Part shown: positions 1-8,301 of the stretch, piece after piece
Layout: every line of letters begins with the position of its first letter
Position numbering within the stretch: position 1 is the first letter of the stretch
Assembly (NCBI RefSeq): GCF_018127745.1
Contig: NZ_CP072333.1
Span: 1,488,001-1,552,000 of the forward strand
Length of the DNA stretch: 64,000 nt
Direction: 5' to 3'
DNA from: Porphyromonas sp. oral taxon 275
GTDB taxonomy: Bacteria > Bacteroidota > Bacteroidia > Bacteroidales > Porphyromonadaceae
Position numbers and translations under genes: made by a program
Notes under the pieces: generated by a model
The model's input: the letters and a program-made list of their open reading frames with translations, nothing else
Database searches by the model: none
Told to the model about the DNA's origin: nothing

Positions 1-1
1 C

Positions 2-826
2 AACTACCGCGGCTGGCGCAGCTTCCTACGCGCCTGGCTGCGTGAGGGCAAATCCCTGAGGCAGGCCCTACGCCTCGTGCTCTCGCCCGACGCAGAGGAC
101 GACTACTACACCTACCCTAAGTTCCTCGAGTGGGACAAGGCACTACGGGACCAGCTGGATAAGGGGCAGGTGGACCTCTACTTCTTCATCCGCATGCCCT
201 CACGGCACACGCTGGACAAGCCCTGCTATAGGCCCAGGTCGCCCTACATACGCCGCATCCTCCTCGAGGGGAAGCGCCACGGCGTACGCCTCGGGCTGCA
301 GTCTAGCTTCGCCGCAGGCAAGCATGCCGAGCGCATCCGCGAGGAGCGCAGGCTCTTCGAGCACTACTTCAAGCAGCGTCCCCAGGGCGTGCGGCACAAT
401 AGGCTGATGTCCTGCGAGCCCGAGGACCTCTTGCAGGCCTACTTCTCAGGCTTCCGCAATGACTTCACCATGGGCTACCCCGATGTCGCGGGCTTCCGCC
501 TCGGCACCTGCCGCCCCGTACGCTTCATCAATCCCAATACACGCCTGCTGACGGATCTAGTGATGCATCCATTGATCCTGCGCGACCTCACGCTCAGCGA
601 CGCGCGCTATATGGCGCTCGACCAGGCTGCCGCCACGGAGCTCGCCGAGCAGCTGGTGCGCACCACGGCGCGCTACAACGGCTCCCTCACGCTACTCTGG
701 CACAACGACCTCCTCTCCCAGCGCACGCACCCCTGGCACTCGGTACTCTACCGCGCCATACTGCGCCTGGTGGCCGAGCTCCATCGTGCCCAGCAGGCTC
801 CCGAGCTTGCCTCCATTGACTACTGA
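2..826 (+). CDS. Polysaccharide deacetylase-like (DUF7033-type) protein, 5' end outside the window
   Basis: The frame is open from base 2, so the gene starts before the window; the GTG at 77 is only an internal codon. About 274 C-terminal residues are visible. Features typical of deacetylase-like carbohydrate esterase folds joined to DUF7033 are a RHNR motif, a GYPDVAGFRLGTC segment (the GFR(A/L)GTC motif) and LLWHN near the end. The role would be hydrolysis of N- or O-acetyl groups on a surface polysaccharide, but the N-terminal catalytic aspartates cannot be seen. The next gene begins 8 bp downstream, suggesting cotranscription. Family assignment is by motif memory; substrate is unknown. 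Confidence 0.6.
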   Translation, partial: NYRGWRSFLRAWLREGKSLRQALRLVLSPDAEDDYYTYPKFLEWDKALRDQLDKGQVDLYFFIRMPSRHTLDKPCYRPRSPYIRRILLEGKRHGVRLGLQSSFAAGKHAERIREERRLFEHYFKQRPQGVRHNRLMSCEPEDLLQAYFSGFRNDFTMGYPDVAGFRLGTCRPVRFINPNTRLLTDLVMHPLILRDLTLSDARYMALDQAAATELAEQLVRTTARYNGSLTLLWHNDLLSQRTHPWHSVLYRAILRLVAELHRAQQAPELASIDY

Positions 827-833
827 CCCATCC

Positions 834-1910
834 ATGCCCGCCAGTCCCTTCACTAGACTTCACCTAGCCCAAGCCCCCCATCACCCCTGTCCGCTCATCG
901 CTGGGCCCTGCAGCGCCGAGACCGAGGCACAGACCCTCGAGACGGCCCGAGCGCTCGCCGTCCAAGGGGTGCACTACTACCGCGCTAGCCTCTGGAAGCC
1001 CCGCACACGCCCAGGCTCCTTCGAGGGCGTCGGTCAGCTAGGCCTCCCCTGGCTAAGGCGTGTGGAGACAGAGCTAGGGATGCAGGCACTGACGGAGGTC
1101 GCCACGGCCGAGCATGTTGAGGAGGCCTACGCCGTAGGGCTACGTGCCTTCTGGATCGGCGCCAGGACGACGGCGAGCCCCTTCGCCATCGCCGAGCTGG
1201 CGGAGGCCCTTAGCGGTCGGGACGTGCTGCTGCTGGTCAAGAATCCCCCGCAGCCCGACCTCGAGCTCTGGGAAGGCGCCCTCCTACGGCTGCAGGCTGC
1301 AGGCATCACGCAGCTGGGGGCGATCCACCGAGGCTTCAGCACCTACGCCCGCGGCAGCTACCGCAACGCTCCGCTCTGGCAGCTGCCCATCGAGCTACAG
1401 CGCCGCCACCCCGAGCTAACCATCCTCGTAGACCCCAGCCACATCGCTGGCAACCGACAGCTGGTACCGCTGGTGGCGCGTATGGGGCTGGAGATGAACT
1501 TCTCGGGCCTCATCATCGAGACCCACTGCACGCCCGAGGCCGCCTGGAGCGACGCCGCCCAACAGCTGAGTCCGCTTCAGCTGCAGCAGCTCCTCCAGCA
1601 GCTCGACCTCGGCCCGGCGAGTCCCAGCGCCGTCCCTTCCCTCGACCTCGACCCGCTACGTGCCGAGATCGACCGCCTCGACGGCCAGCTCCTCTCCCTC
1701 CTCTCCGAGCGCATGCAGATAGCCGAGCGCATCGGCGCCCTCAAGCGTGCCGCACACCTGCCCATCGTCCAGCCCGATCGCTACCGTCAGCTCCTGGAGG
1801 CGCGTCTGCAGGAGGGGCGTGCCCGCGGCCTTGATGAAGGCTTCGTCCGCGAGCTCTTCAGCTCCATCCACGAGGCCGCCGTACACGTACAGCAGGCAGC
1901 ACAGCACTAA
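834..1910 (+). CDS. Bifunctional 3-deoxy-7-phosphoheptulonate synthase / chorismate mutase type II
   Basis: This fusion catalyses the first step of the shikimate pathway (PEP plus erythrose-4-phosphate to DAHP) and the chorismate-to-prephenate rearrangement. The N-terminal ~260 residues form a KDOPS-type class I DAHP synthase barrel, with the PLIAGPCSAE motif near residue 20, YYRASLWKPRTRPGSF and ILVDPSHIAGNR. Residues from about 270 form an AroQ-type helical chorismate mutase (LRAEIDRLDGQLLSLLSERM, then the IGALK segment). The same fusion is known in other Bacteroidota. The ATG at 834 was chosen because earlier in-frame starts overlap the preceding gene and add residues unlike the family. 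folK follows 4 bp downstream. Confidence 0.9.
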   Translation: MPASPFTRLHLAQAPHHPCPLIAGPCSAETEAQTLETARALAVQGVHYYRASLWKPRTRPGSFEGVGQLGLPWLRRVETELGMQALTEVATAEHVEEAYAVGLRAFWIGARTTASPFAIAELAEALSGRDVLLLVKNPPQPDLELWEGALLRLQAAGITQLGAIHRGFSTYARGSYRNAPLWQLPIELQRRHPELTILVDPSHIAGNRQLVPLVARMGLEMNFSGLIIETHCTPEAAWSDAAQQLSPLQLQQLLQQLDLGPASPSAVPSLDLDPLRAEIDRLDGQLLSLLSERMQIAERIGALKRAAHLPIVQPDRYRQLLEARLQEGRARGLDEGFVRELFSSIHEAAVHVQQAAQH

Positions 1911-1914
1911 GGCC

Positions 1915-2313
1915 ATGCGACGCCACCGCTTCGTCCTCACCCTCGGGAGCAACGACCGCCCCAGCGAGCAGATCGCCTGGACCCTGGAGCAGCTGGCGGG
2001 CCTGCCGCTAGAGCTTCGGAGCTCTACCCCACGCAGCTCCAGCCCTGTGGACTTCCCCCTCTCCTCCGCCCCCTTTACCGATGTCGTCCTCCTGGGCTAT
2101 ACCGCACTGGAGCTCGACGAACTGCAGCGCCTGCTCAAGGCCCTAGAGCAGCGAGCAGGCCGCACGCCCGAGCAGCGCCGCCTGCACCCCGAGCGCATCC
2201 CCATAGACATCGACCTCATCACCTGGGACGGGACCATCCTCAAGCCGAAGGACTGCACCCGCCCCTACCTACAGCAAGGGCTAGCCGAGCTCGGCATCCC
2301 GCTCCTCGACTAG
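1915..2313 (+). CDS. folK: 2-amino-4-hydroxy-6-hydroxymethyldihydropteridine diphosphokinase (HPPK)
   Basis: The 132-residue protein begins HRFVLTLGSN, the usual first strand of HPPK, and contains the R-x-x-I-D-I-D-L signature (RIPIDIDLITWDG) near residue 100, where the paired aspartates bind magnesium. HPPK transfers pyrophosphate from ATP to hydroxymethyl-dihydropterin in folate synthesis. The ATG at 1915 gives the right N-terminus and lies 4 bp after the DAHP synthase stop, so the two are probably cotranscribed. It is a little shorter than typical 150-160-residue HPPKs, with a compact loop after the signature. A longer in-frame extension upstream overlaps the DAHP synthase gene and was rejected. 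Confidence 0.82.
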   Translation: MRRHRFVLTLGSNDRPSEQIAWTLEQLAGLPLELRSSTPRSSSPVDFPLSSAPFTDVVLLGYTALELDELQRLLKALEQRAGRTPEQRRLHPERIPIDIDLITWDGTILKPKDCTRPYLQQGLAELGIPLLD

Positions 2314-2350
2314 CCCCTCTACTTCTCCCCCTCTATCCTCCCCACTCCCT

Positions 2351-3928
2351 ATGAGCTATACCCCCCTTATGAGCGACACGATCTGCGCCGTAGCCACCGC
2401 CCCTGGCGTCGGCGGCGTCGCCCTCATCCGCGTCTCGGGCAGCGAAGCCCGCGGCATCGTCGATCAGATCTTCCACTGCCGCCAGCTCGCCACTCTGGAG
2501 CGGGCGAAGGATCGCTGTGCCTACTTCGGCCGGATCGTCCATGAGGGGAAGTTCCTCGACGAGGTGCTGGTCACCTGCTTCTACGCCCCGCACAGCTACA
2601 CGGGTGAGGACGTGGTGGAGATCGCTTGCCACGGCTCCCTCTACATACAGCAGGCGCTCCTCGAGGCGCTGACCGACCAAGGCTGCCGCATGGCCGAGCC
2701 AGGCGAATACACCCGCCGCGCCTACCTCAACGGCAAGATGGACCTCAGCCGCGCCGAGGCCGTGGCCGACCTCATCGCCTCGGAGAGTGCCGCGCAGCAC
2801 CGCATGGCCCTCACGCAGATGCGCGGCGGCTACAGCCGTGAGTTCGCCCAGCTCCGCGAGCGCCTCATCCAGCTGACGGCCTTGATGGAGCTCGAGCTGG
2901 ACTTCAGCGAGGAGGATGTCACCTTCGCCGATCGCAGCGAGCTCTTGAGCCTGAGCCAGGAGCTGGAGACGAAGATCCAGAGCCTCGTCGAGAGCTTCCG
3001 CCTCGGCAATGCCATCAAGAAGGGTATTCCCGTGGCGCTGGCTGGCGCAACCAACGTGGGCAAGAGCACCCTCCTCAACGCCCTCCTCGGCGAGGAGCGT
3101 GCCATCGTCAGCGACATCCACGGCACGACGCGCGACACCGTGGAGGAGGTGATGAACGTCGATGGCCTGCTCTTCCGCTTCATCGACACCGCAGGGCTGC
3201 GCCACACGGCCGACCAGATCGAAGCCCTCGGCATAGAGCGCAGCTACGCCCGGATTGACGAGGCCAGCCTCATCCTCCTCGTCCTCGACGCCTCCCGCCT
3301 GCTCCAAGCCCTCCCCCCTGCCGTCTCCCAGCACTTATCCTCCGCCCACCCCGCCTCCCCAGGCGACAGAGCGGACCAGCTCAAGCCCACCGCCGAAACC
3401 AGCAATAAGGGCTGCCACAGCGAACTGCAGCAGCCCCACGCCCCCGAGCCTCAAGAGCCAGCGGACCAGCTTGCCGAGGTGCAGCAGCTACGCCAGCGCC
3501 TCGACCCCGCACGGCTCATCGTCCTACTGAATAAGGTAGACCTCCTCGACCCAGCCGAACTAGAGCAGCTCCTTGACCAACTGCCGCAGCTCCTCGAGCT
3601 CAGCGCCGATATCCCCATCCTCCCGCTAGCAGCGCGCATGGGCAGCGGGCTCCCCGAGCTCCGCAAGGCGCTGGTCACGCGCCTCGCCCTCCCCGAGCTA
3701 AGTCCCTCTTCGCTCGTGGTAAGCAACGCCCGTCACCATGCCCTGCTCAAGCAAGCCGCCGCCCAACTTGCGCTCGTTCGTCAAGGCCTCGCCGAAGGCC
3801 TCCCGACCGACCTCCTAGCCCCCGATCTTCACCTCGCGATCAGCGCCCTCGGCGAAGTCACTGGCGGCGAGATCACCAGCGACGCCGTCCTCCACCACAT
3901 CTTCGCCCACTTCTGCATCGGCAAGTAA
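2351..3928 (+). CDS. mnmE: tRNA uridine-5-carboxymethylaminomethyl(34) synthesis GTPase MnmE
   Basis: MnmE, with MnmG, modifies wobble uridine 34 of tRNAs. Visible in order: the N-terminal folate-binding domain (DTICAVATAPGVGGVALIRVSG), helical domain, G domain with Walker A (AGATNVGKST), the G2 region GTTRD, DTAG and NKVD, and the C-terminal FCIGK motif holding the catalytic cysteine. Starts at 2351 and 2369 are both possible. At 525 residues it is longer than the usual 450-470 because of a Pro/Gln/Ala-rich insertion of roughly 70 residues between DTAG and NKVD (about 3300-3510). The last six codons are also prophage attL; the insertion left the protein intact but separated the gene from its terminator. 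Confidence 0.97.
   Translation: MSYTPLMSDTICAVATAPGVGGVALIRVSGSEARGIVDQIFHCRQLATLERAKDRCAYFGRIVHEGKFLDEVLVTCFYAPHSYTGEDVVEIACHGSLYIQQALLEALTDQGCRMAEPGEYTRRAYLNGKMDLSRAEAVADLIASESAAQHRMALTQMRGGYSREFAQLRERLIQLTALMELELDFSEEDVTFADRSELLSLSQELETKIQSLVESFRLGNAIKKGIPVALAGATNVGKSTLLNALLGEERAIVSDIHGTTRDTVEEVMNVDGLLFRFIDTAGLRHTADQIEALGIERSYARIDEASLILLVLDASRLLQALPPAVSQHLSSAHPASPGDRADQLKPTAETSNKGCHSELQQPHAPEPQEPADQLAEVQQLRQRLDPARLIVLLNKVDLLDPAELEQLLDQLPQLLELSADIPILPLAARMGSGLPELRKALVTRLALPELSPSSLVVSNARHHALLKQAAAQLALVRQGLAEGLPTDLLAPDLHLAISALGEVTGGEITSDAVLHHIFAHFCIGK
3911..3928 (+). other. attL: prophage left attachment site in the mnmE terminus
   Basis: The sequence TTCTGCATCGGCAAGTAA encodes F-C-I-G-K-stop of mnmE and recurs with two differences at 44033-44050 (TTCTGCATCGGTAAGTAG). 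The first 11 bases are identical, so crossover probably lies there. The integrase starts 185 bp away, the usual placement. That the two repeats are att sites is inferred from identity, context and known use of this gene end by SGI1. Confidence 0.88.
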
Positions 3929-3982
3929 TGGCAATTTCAGCCAATCAATCGGCAGCAGATAGATAGCATAAGGAGGCAACAA

Positions 3983-4015
3983 CACCCCTTTTGGACAAAG
4001 GGTTTACAAGGGGTG
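3983..4015 (+). terminator. Possible replacement terminator for mnmE or integrase arm site
   Basis: CACCCCTT at 3983-3990 pairs with AAGGGGTG at 4008-4015 across a 17-base loop and is followed by AAATCTATTTTT. After integration this could end mnmE transcripts in place of the displaced host terminator. Alternatively the inverted repeat is an integrase arm-binding site. The stem is short, so confidence is low. Confidence 0.35.
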
Positions 4016-4112
4016 AAATCTATTTTTGACTTGCTCCTTATTGCGCTACGCTTGTCGTTTATTTGTTGTAGTTTTGTTGCGCGCAGACGTGAACAACAAA
4101 AAGAGCAACAAA

Positions 4113-5258
4113 ATGGCAACGAAAGACCCGGTACGCCTTCGACAGCGAACAACACGGACGGGGCGAACAACGCTCTACCTCGACATCTACGTGGATGGAG
4201 TACGTAGCTATGAATACCTAAGACTCTACCTTGAGCCCGAGAACAGCAGGGCGGACAAGGAGAAGAACCGTCAAACCCTTCAGCTTGCCGAAGCCATACG
4301 CGCAAAGCGACTTGTGGAAGTGCGCAATGGGCAGTTTGGCTTCAAGTCCTCTTCCCCCAAGGTGCGCTTCTTCGACTACTACCAACGCCTCGTGGAGGAG
4401 CGTCTAGGCGAAGAGACCAAGGGAAACTGGGGCAACTGGCGATCCGCCCTCCAGCACCTCAGAGCGTATGAGAAGCGTGAGGCGATCACGCTTTCTGAGA
4501 TCACTCCTGATTGGGTGCTAGGTTTCCGTGAGTTCCTCAAGCGCGACGCCCGAGCCTTCACCGCCCAGTACACACGACAGGTCAGCAACCGCCCTCTATC
4601 GACCAATAGCCAGGTGTCGTACTTCAACAAGCTCCGCGCGTGCCTCCGACAAGCTCACGAGGAGGGGCTGATTGCCACGAACCCAGCCAAGGCAGTAGAC
4701 AGCATCAAGGAGCAGGAGGGCACACGTATGTACCTCACGATCGAGGAGGTGCAACGCTTGGCACAGACAGACTGCACCTACCCGAGCATCAAGCGTGCAT
4801 TCCTCTTCTCGTGCCTCACGGGTTTAAGGCGCAGTGACGTGGAGCGTCTCACGTGGGGGGACGTTCACCGACAGGGGGACTTCACACGCATCATCTTCCG
4901 ACAGAAAAAGACACGAGGTCAGGAGTATCTAGACATCACGCCCGAAGCGGTGGAGCTCATGGGCGAGCGCGGGGAGCCAGCCGAGCACGTCTTCTCAGAC
5001 CTGCACACAGCAGGATGCACCAACCAAGCCATCCGCCTCTGGGTGCTGAAGGCTGGCATACAGAAGGATATTACCTTCCACTGTGCACGGCATACCTTCG
5101 CTACAATGATGCTCGACCTTGGGACGGACATCTACACCGTGAGCAAGCTCCTCGGTCACCGCTTCCTCTCGACGACGCAGGTCTATGCTAAGGTGATGGA
5201 CAAGAATAAGCAGGAGGCGGTCGCCTCTATTCCCTCCATCCTCCGCCCCAAGGAATAG
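4113..5258 (+). CDS. int: Tyrosine-type site-specific integrase of the prophage
   Basis: A 381-residue tyrosine recombinase that would integrate and excise the element at the mnmE 3' end. The N-terminal arm-binding and SAM-like core-binding regions occupy about residues 1-200. The catalytic domain shows Arg239 (TGLRRSD), His323-x-x-Arg326 (HCARH), His349 (LLGHR) and the nucleophile Tyr358 (STTQVYAKVMD), so all key residues are present. The ATG at 4113 was chosen because the longer frame from a TTG at 4026 adds a cysteine-rich stretch unlike Bacteroidota integrases and runs through likely att-arm DNA. It lies beside attL and converges on the small regulator gene at 5331 across a bidirectional terminator. 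Confidence 0.95.
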   Translation: MATKDPVRLRQRTTRTGRTTLYLDIYVDGVRSYEYLRLYLEPENSRADKEKNRQTLQLAEAIRAKRLVEVRNGQFGFKSSSPKVRFFDYYQRLVEERLGEETKGNWGNWRSALQHLRAYEKREAITLSEITPDWVLGFREFLKRDARAFTAQYTRQVSNRPLSTNSQVSYFNKLRACLRQAHEEGLIATNPAKAVDSIKEQEGTRMYLTIEEVQRLAQTDCTYPSIKRAFLFSCLTGLRRSDVERLTWGDVHRQGDFTRIIFRQKKTRGQEYLDITPEAVELMGERGEPAEHVFSDLHTAGCTNQAIRLWVLKAGIQKDITFHCARHTFATMMLDLGTDIYTVSKLLGHRFLSTTQVYAKVMDKNKQEAVASIPSILRPKE

Positions 5259-5273
5259 CAACCTTTCTAAAAC

Positions 5274-5317
5274 GCAACGACGCCCGAACCTACACAGATA
5301 GGCTCGGGCGTCGTTGC
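5274..5317. terminator. Bidirectional rho-independent terminator
   Basis: A perfect 14-bp inverted repeat (GCAACGACGCCCGA at 5274 and its complement ending at 5317) is followed by TTTATC on the plus strand and preceded by CTAAAA, giving T-rich tails on both strands. It lies between the convergent integrase and XRE regulator genes. Confidence 0.88.
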
Positions 5318-5330
5318 TTTATCTTGGTAT

Positions 5331-5723
5331 TTACTTGGTGACGGCCTGCCAGCGCTGGCGGTCTTCGTCGGAGAAGGTAGGCACCTGTATAGTAGATAGA
5401 GCCTGCGCGTAACTAGCTACTTCCGCCTCTGACATCTTCGGCAAGTAGCCAGCAAGCTCCAGAATGGCGTCAGCCTTGGCTCTCACCTCACGCTGGAGGG
5501 TGGACACACGCTCCTCCTTGAGCATTGACCCTTGACCAAGGAGAAGCCATTGGGGGCTTATCTCAGGGAATGCCTCTAAGATGGAGACGAGGGGCTTAAC
5601 CCCGATAGCCTCGCCCCTGAGAAGCTTGGTTAGGTACTGGGACTTCCAGCCCATCTTCTCCGCGAAGGCCTTCCGTCGTCCGCCCGTGGCATAGGCGACG
5701 ACGAGGGCGATACGATGCTGCAT
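5331..5723 (-). CDS. Small XRE/CI-type helix-turn-helix phage regulator without a peptidase domain
   Basis: A 130-residue protein. Residues 1-70 form a CI-like helix-turn-helix (RRKAFAEKMGWKSQYLTKLLRGE, then PLVSILEAFPEISPQWLLLGQG), a phrase common in Bacteroidota phage repressors. The tail is helical, with no LexA-type Ser-Lys dyad. It is the last gene of the leftward lysogeny block after the S24 repressor and P63C gene. It could be a second repressor or a modulator of integrase and excision; the operator is unknown. Confidence 0.65.
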   Translation of the reverse strand: MQHRIALVVAYATGGRRKAFAEKMGWKSQYLTKLLRGEAIGVKPLVSILEAFPEISPQWLLLGQGSMLKEERVSTLQREVRAKADAILELAGYLPKMSEAEVASYAQALSTIQVPTFSDEDRQRWQAVTK

Positions 5724-5793
5724 AAATACTATGGCTTATATCATTTTCGCGAGGTCACGAAAATGGTCGATGAGTTACTTGGTGGATCAATAG

Positions 5794-6765
5794 TCACTCC
5801 CCGAGAAAGTCACTCTCCGAGAATAAGCATAATTGATACTCGTCTTTATCTTCATCAGGAGTCTTCGCCTCTTCGGGCTGGGTGGAAGAAGCAGACAAGG
5901 ATAGCTTCTTCATATCAGCCTGCGACTGGATGGACTTATTGAACTTATTGATAAAGTCATCCCAGTTATCGGATACCTCCATGATAGCTATTACGCGCTG
6001 TATCTGACCAGCAAGATGAACGTTACCAATATCCTCCGTAAGGTGCTGGTGGTATCGCTGCGTAGAATTGCCTCGCTCTGACCTAGGGGTTACACGCTTC
6101 AGCTCGTCTAATACACCTTCGGGGAGTTGCTCGTAGATAAGTTTATTAGTCCATGTCCCAACAATCCCTGGCCTCTTCTTTATACTCTCCAGTGTATAGC
6201 TCCACCCGTAGAGACGGAATAGATGCTGATAGAAGGTATCAGGGAATCGCTTTTGCCAAGGCAAAAGAGCTTCTGAAACGTAGGCTTTGAGGAGCTTCTG
6301 GAGCTCGTCACGCTCTCTACTGTATTGATACCCAGTAGCCTCGTCGACAAGAGCCGCGATCCCTACGTCAGCAAGGGCGAAGAGCAGAGCCTCCGACATT
6401 ATAGCCAAACGCTCCTGCGATGCCTGAAGAACACCCGAACGCTTGGCGTCTATGTAGACCTTGCAGAGTCCACGAAGCACACGTGCGTCATACCCTGTGC
6501 GCGTACCTCCAGATAGGGCTTTATACTCTATAACTTTGGTCCACCCCTTAGTCTCTTCACTGACAAAGGGTTGTAGGTTATTTGCGTTGATAAAGCTGGG
6601 CATCTGGTCCGCTCTGCCATTTGCTTTACCTCTTCGTGGGCGATCAAAGGCTTGGAAGACAGCGGTAGCAGTCAGAACGCGCGTCCCGTCGCTTAGCACA
6701 GCGCAAGGAAGCTCTTTATCTCCTATTCTCAATACACCTTCATGTGTGGCTCGTAGTTTCGTCAT
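5794..6765 (-). CDS. P63C-domain phage protein
   Basis: A 323-residue protein resembling P63C-domain proteins of phages and Bacteroidota prophages. The N-terminal half carries the RVLTATAVFQAFDRPRRG segment, like the KilA-N/Bro-type DNA-binding regions of antirepressors. The second half has the P63C-like stretch around LPWQKRFPDTFYQHLFRLYGW and YHQHLTEDIGNVHLAGQI, a conserved H-x-H/E-D-x-G motif. The C-terminus is acidic and charged. It lies 17 bp downstream of the S24 repressor on the same strand, so they are likely cotranscribed. Its molecular role is not established; regulation of the lysis-lysogeny decision is an inference from position. Confidence 0.75.
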   Translation of the reverse strand: MTKLRATHEGVLRIGDKELPCAVLSDGTRVLTATAVFQAFDRPRRGKANGRADQMPSFINANNLQPFVSEETKGWTKVIEYKALSGGTRTGYDARVLRGLCKVYIDAKRSGVLQASQERLAIMSEALLFALADVGIAALVDEATGYQYSRERDELQKLLKAYVSEALLPWQKRFPDTFYQHLFRLYGWSYTLESIKKRPGIVGTWTNKLIYEQLPEGVLDELKRVTPRSERGNSTQRYHQHLTEDIGNVHLAGQIQRVIAIMEVSDNWDDFINKFNKSIQSQADMKKLSLSASSTQPEEAKTPDEDKDEYQLCLFSESDFLGE

Positions 6766-6782
6766 TGTTCCTAGGATTTAGG

Positions 6783-7601
6783 TTACTCGTAGTGGCGGAT
6801 GCCACCGAGGACCTCGAATACTGCGGCTATCTGGTCCTTCGGGATATCCTGCTTGTCATAGGCAGGGTTGATGGGCTCTAGCTGGTAGGCCTCTGAGCTT
6901 GGTCCCTTACGCAGGCGCTTGATCGTGCGCTGCCCCTGCTTGGTGACTATAGCGTAGACCTTACCTAGGAGCAGGTAGTCCCACCAGCCCTCCACGGGGC
7001 GAAGCGCAAGCAGGTCCCCTCCATTGAACTCGGGAGCCATGCTGTCGCCGCGCAGATTTACGTAGAAGACGCCCTTACGATTGTAGGGCTTGAAGTCAAT
7101 GAAGTACTCTGGGCGCGCGTCTTCGGGATGGTCCACGAACTCTCCGTAGCCGCCCAAGAAATCTACATCGTAGTAGGGCTGTCCCTCACCTGGGGTTTCC
7201 TTGACCTTCGCCCAGTTCCCGTCTTCATCCTCCTCACTCCCGCGCTCGCCAGTGCGCTGCCCAACCGCTGAAAGAGCTGTCGCGTCTTTCTTCCCCTCAA
7301 GCTCCTCTAGGTAGGCCTCCGCCGACTTAGGCTGTCGGGCGGGCACAGGCGTCGGCTGGCCGCTGAGGAGCAGCTGGTCCACCCAAGGGTGAGACACCTC
7401 GGGGAGCTTAGTATGTATGTGTAATGCATATTGTTTTGCTAGGGCATCCCCTAGAGGCTTGACTCCATTGAGGTAGTTCGATAGATTTCCCCTGCTTTGC
7501 TCCCCTATCAGTGAGGCAAAGTGTGTCTGATTATGAGCCTTTCCCAACTTTTTTAGATCCTCGAATAGGGATCTAAGTCCCTGCCTATTAGCATTGTCCA
7601 T
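6783..7601 (-). CDS. LexA/CI-like prophage repressor with S24 autocleavage domain
   Basis: A 272-residue repressor. Residues 1-75 form a helix-turn-helix domain (FASLIGEQSRGNLSNYLNGVKPLG). A linker rich in Glu and Gly follows, then an S24 peptidase domain with Ser187 in LRGDSMAPEF and Lys228 in QRTIKRLRKG, the spacing expected for the Ser-Lys dyad. It should keep early genes off in the lysogen and cleave itself when RecA is activated. The start at 7601 was chosen because the upstream in-frame extension is a hydrophobic stretch lying in the control region. It is divergent from the gene at 7750. Confidence 0.9.
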   Translation of the reverse strand: MDNANRQGLRSLFEDLKKLGKAHNQTHFASLIGEQSRGNLSNYLNGVKPLGDALAKQYALHIHTKLPEVSHPWVDQLLLSGQPTPVPARQPKSAEAYLEELEGKKDATALSAVGQRTGERGSEEDEDGNWAKVKETPGEGQPYYDVDFLGGYGEFVDHPEDARPEYFIDFKPYNRKGVFYVNLRGDSMAPEFNGGDLLALRPVEGWWDYLLLGKVYAIVTKQGQRTIKRLRKGPSSEAYQLEPINPAYDKQDIPKDQIAAVFEVLGGIRHYE

Positions 7602-7642
7602 ACGCGAAATCCCTTTAGCTTCCAGAAAACAATACAAAATGA

Positions 7643-7675
7643 TTTGCATAAGTAAAACAAAATGCATTACCTTTG
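7643..7675 (+). promoter_or_regulatory. Early rightward phage promoter in the repressor/early divergent region
   Basis: TTTG at 7643-7646 and TACCTTTG at 7668-7675 fit the Bacteroidota -33 TTTG and -7 TAnnTTTG boxes with a 21-bp gap. The complement CAAAGGTA recurs at 7724-7731, forming a widely spaced inverted pair within the 7602-7749 interval that also holds the repressor's own promoter. These are probable operator and promoter sites for the genetic switch; function is inferred. Confidence 0.65.
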
Positions 7676-7749
7676 CAATGAGACAACCGAGGTAACCACG
7701 CGAAATACAATCTCGGCGACGAACAAAGGTAACAAAAGAAGTACGAAGT

Positions 7750-7986
7750 ATGACTAGTATTCAATCACTGAGCCCCTACCAGCGGGAGAAGTACGAGCGA
7801 GACGCCGCTCTTATGAGCGACTACTACAAGATGAGCAAGCAGTACACGACACTGCGCAGTGTGCTCGACATCCTCAAGCCGAAGTATGGCCTCCACAGCG
7901 ACAACGCCTTCTACCGAATCCGCACACGCTGGGAGCTGAAGCACGGCAAGCCTCAAGACAAAAAGAGTAAGGCCAAGGGCAAGTAG
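7750..7986 (+). CDS. Small early phage protein of unknown function
   Basis: A 78-residue basic protein, first gene rightward from the switch. It has a central sequence reading as a helix-turn-helix-like segment (TLRSVLDILKPKYGLHSDNAFYRIRTRW) and a Lys-rich C-terminus, which may point to DNA binding. Similar short proteins occur at this place in Bacteroidota prophages, but no named family is recognised. Confidence 0.6.
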   Translation: MTSIQSLSPYQREKYERDAALMSDYYKMSKQYTTLRSVLDILKPKYGLHSDNAFYRIRTRWELKHGKPQDKKSKAKGK

Positions 7987-8020
7987 TCCTCCACTATTCA
8001 CAGGTATATACGATACAGCT

Positions 8021-8275
8021 ATGTACGTCACGACATCCACCCTCCTAGCGCTCCTCTTGAGACGCTTCCTGCGAGGCCTCCCAGCCCTCACGGCCTCGCT
8101 GTCTATGGGGCTTGGCATGCTCCTCTTGATGGGAGATGAAGCCCCTAGCGAGACGCCTCTAACGATGTGGCAGTGGCTCGCCATCAAAGGCCTAGGTCTC
8201 GCACTGCTGCTGGCTGGAGCCCTCGCCGCTTGGCGACTTGGCCTGCTCATCGACCAGCCAAACAGCAAGCGCTAA
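8021..8275 (+). CDS. Small two-helix membrane protein
   Basis: An 84-residue protein with two hydrophobic segments, about residues 20-38 (GLPALTASLSMGLGMLLLMG) and 50-76, separated by a short polar loop. This is typical of small prophage inner-membrane proteins such as superinfection-exclusion or host-takeover factors. No family is recognised. It sits between two early phage genes on the same strand. Confidence 0.5.
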   Translation: MYVTTSTLLALLLRRFLRGLPALTASLSMGLGMLLLMGDEAPSETPLTMWQWLAIKGLGLALLLAGALAAWRLGLLIDQPNSKR

Positions 8276-8301
8276 CCACCTCACCCTACGCCAACGAAGC
8301 T

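Noticed and set aside
2333..3334. Long antisense open frame opposite mnmE (333 codons)
   Set aside because: It is a GC-rich shadow of the mnmE coding strand, with low-complexity Glu/Ala/Val/Leu composition and no family motif.
3300..3510. Intein within mnmE
   Set aside because: The insertion is only about 70 residues, low-complexity, and lacks splice-junction Cys/Ser and His-Asn motifs.
4026..4112. Longer integrase start at TTG 4026
   Set aside because: The added residues are unlike integrase N-termini and the region probably holds att-arm and terminator DNA; ATG at 4113 fits the family.
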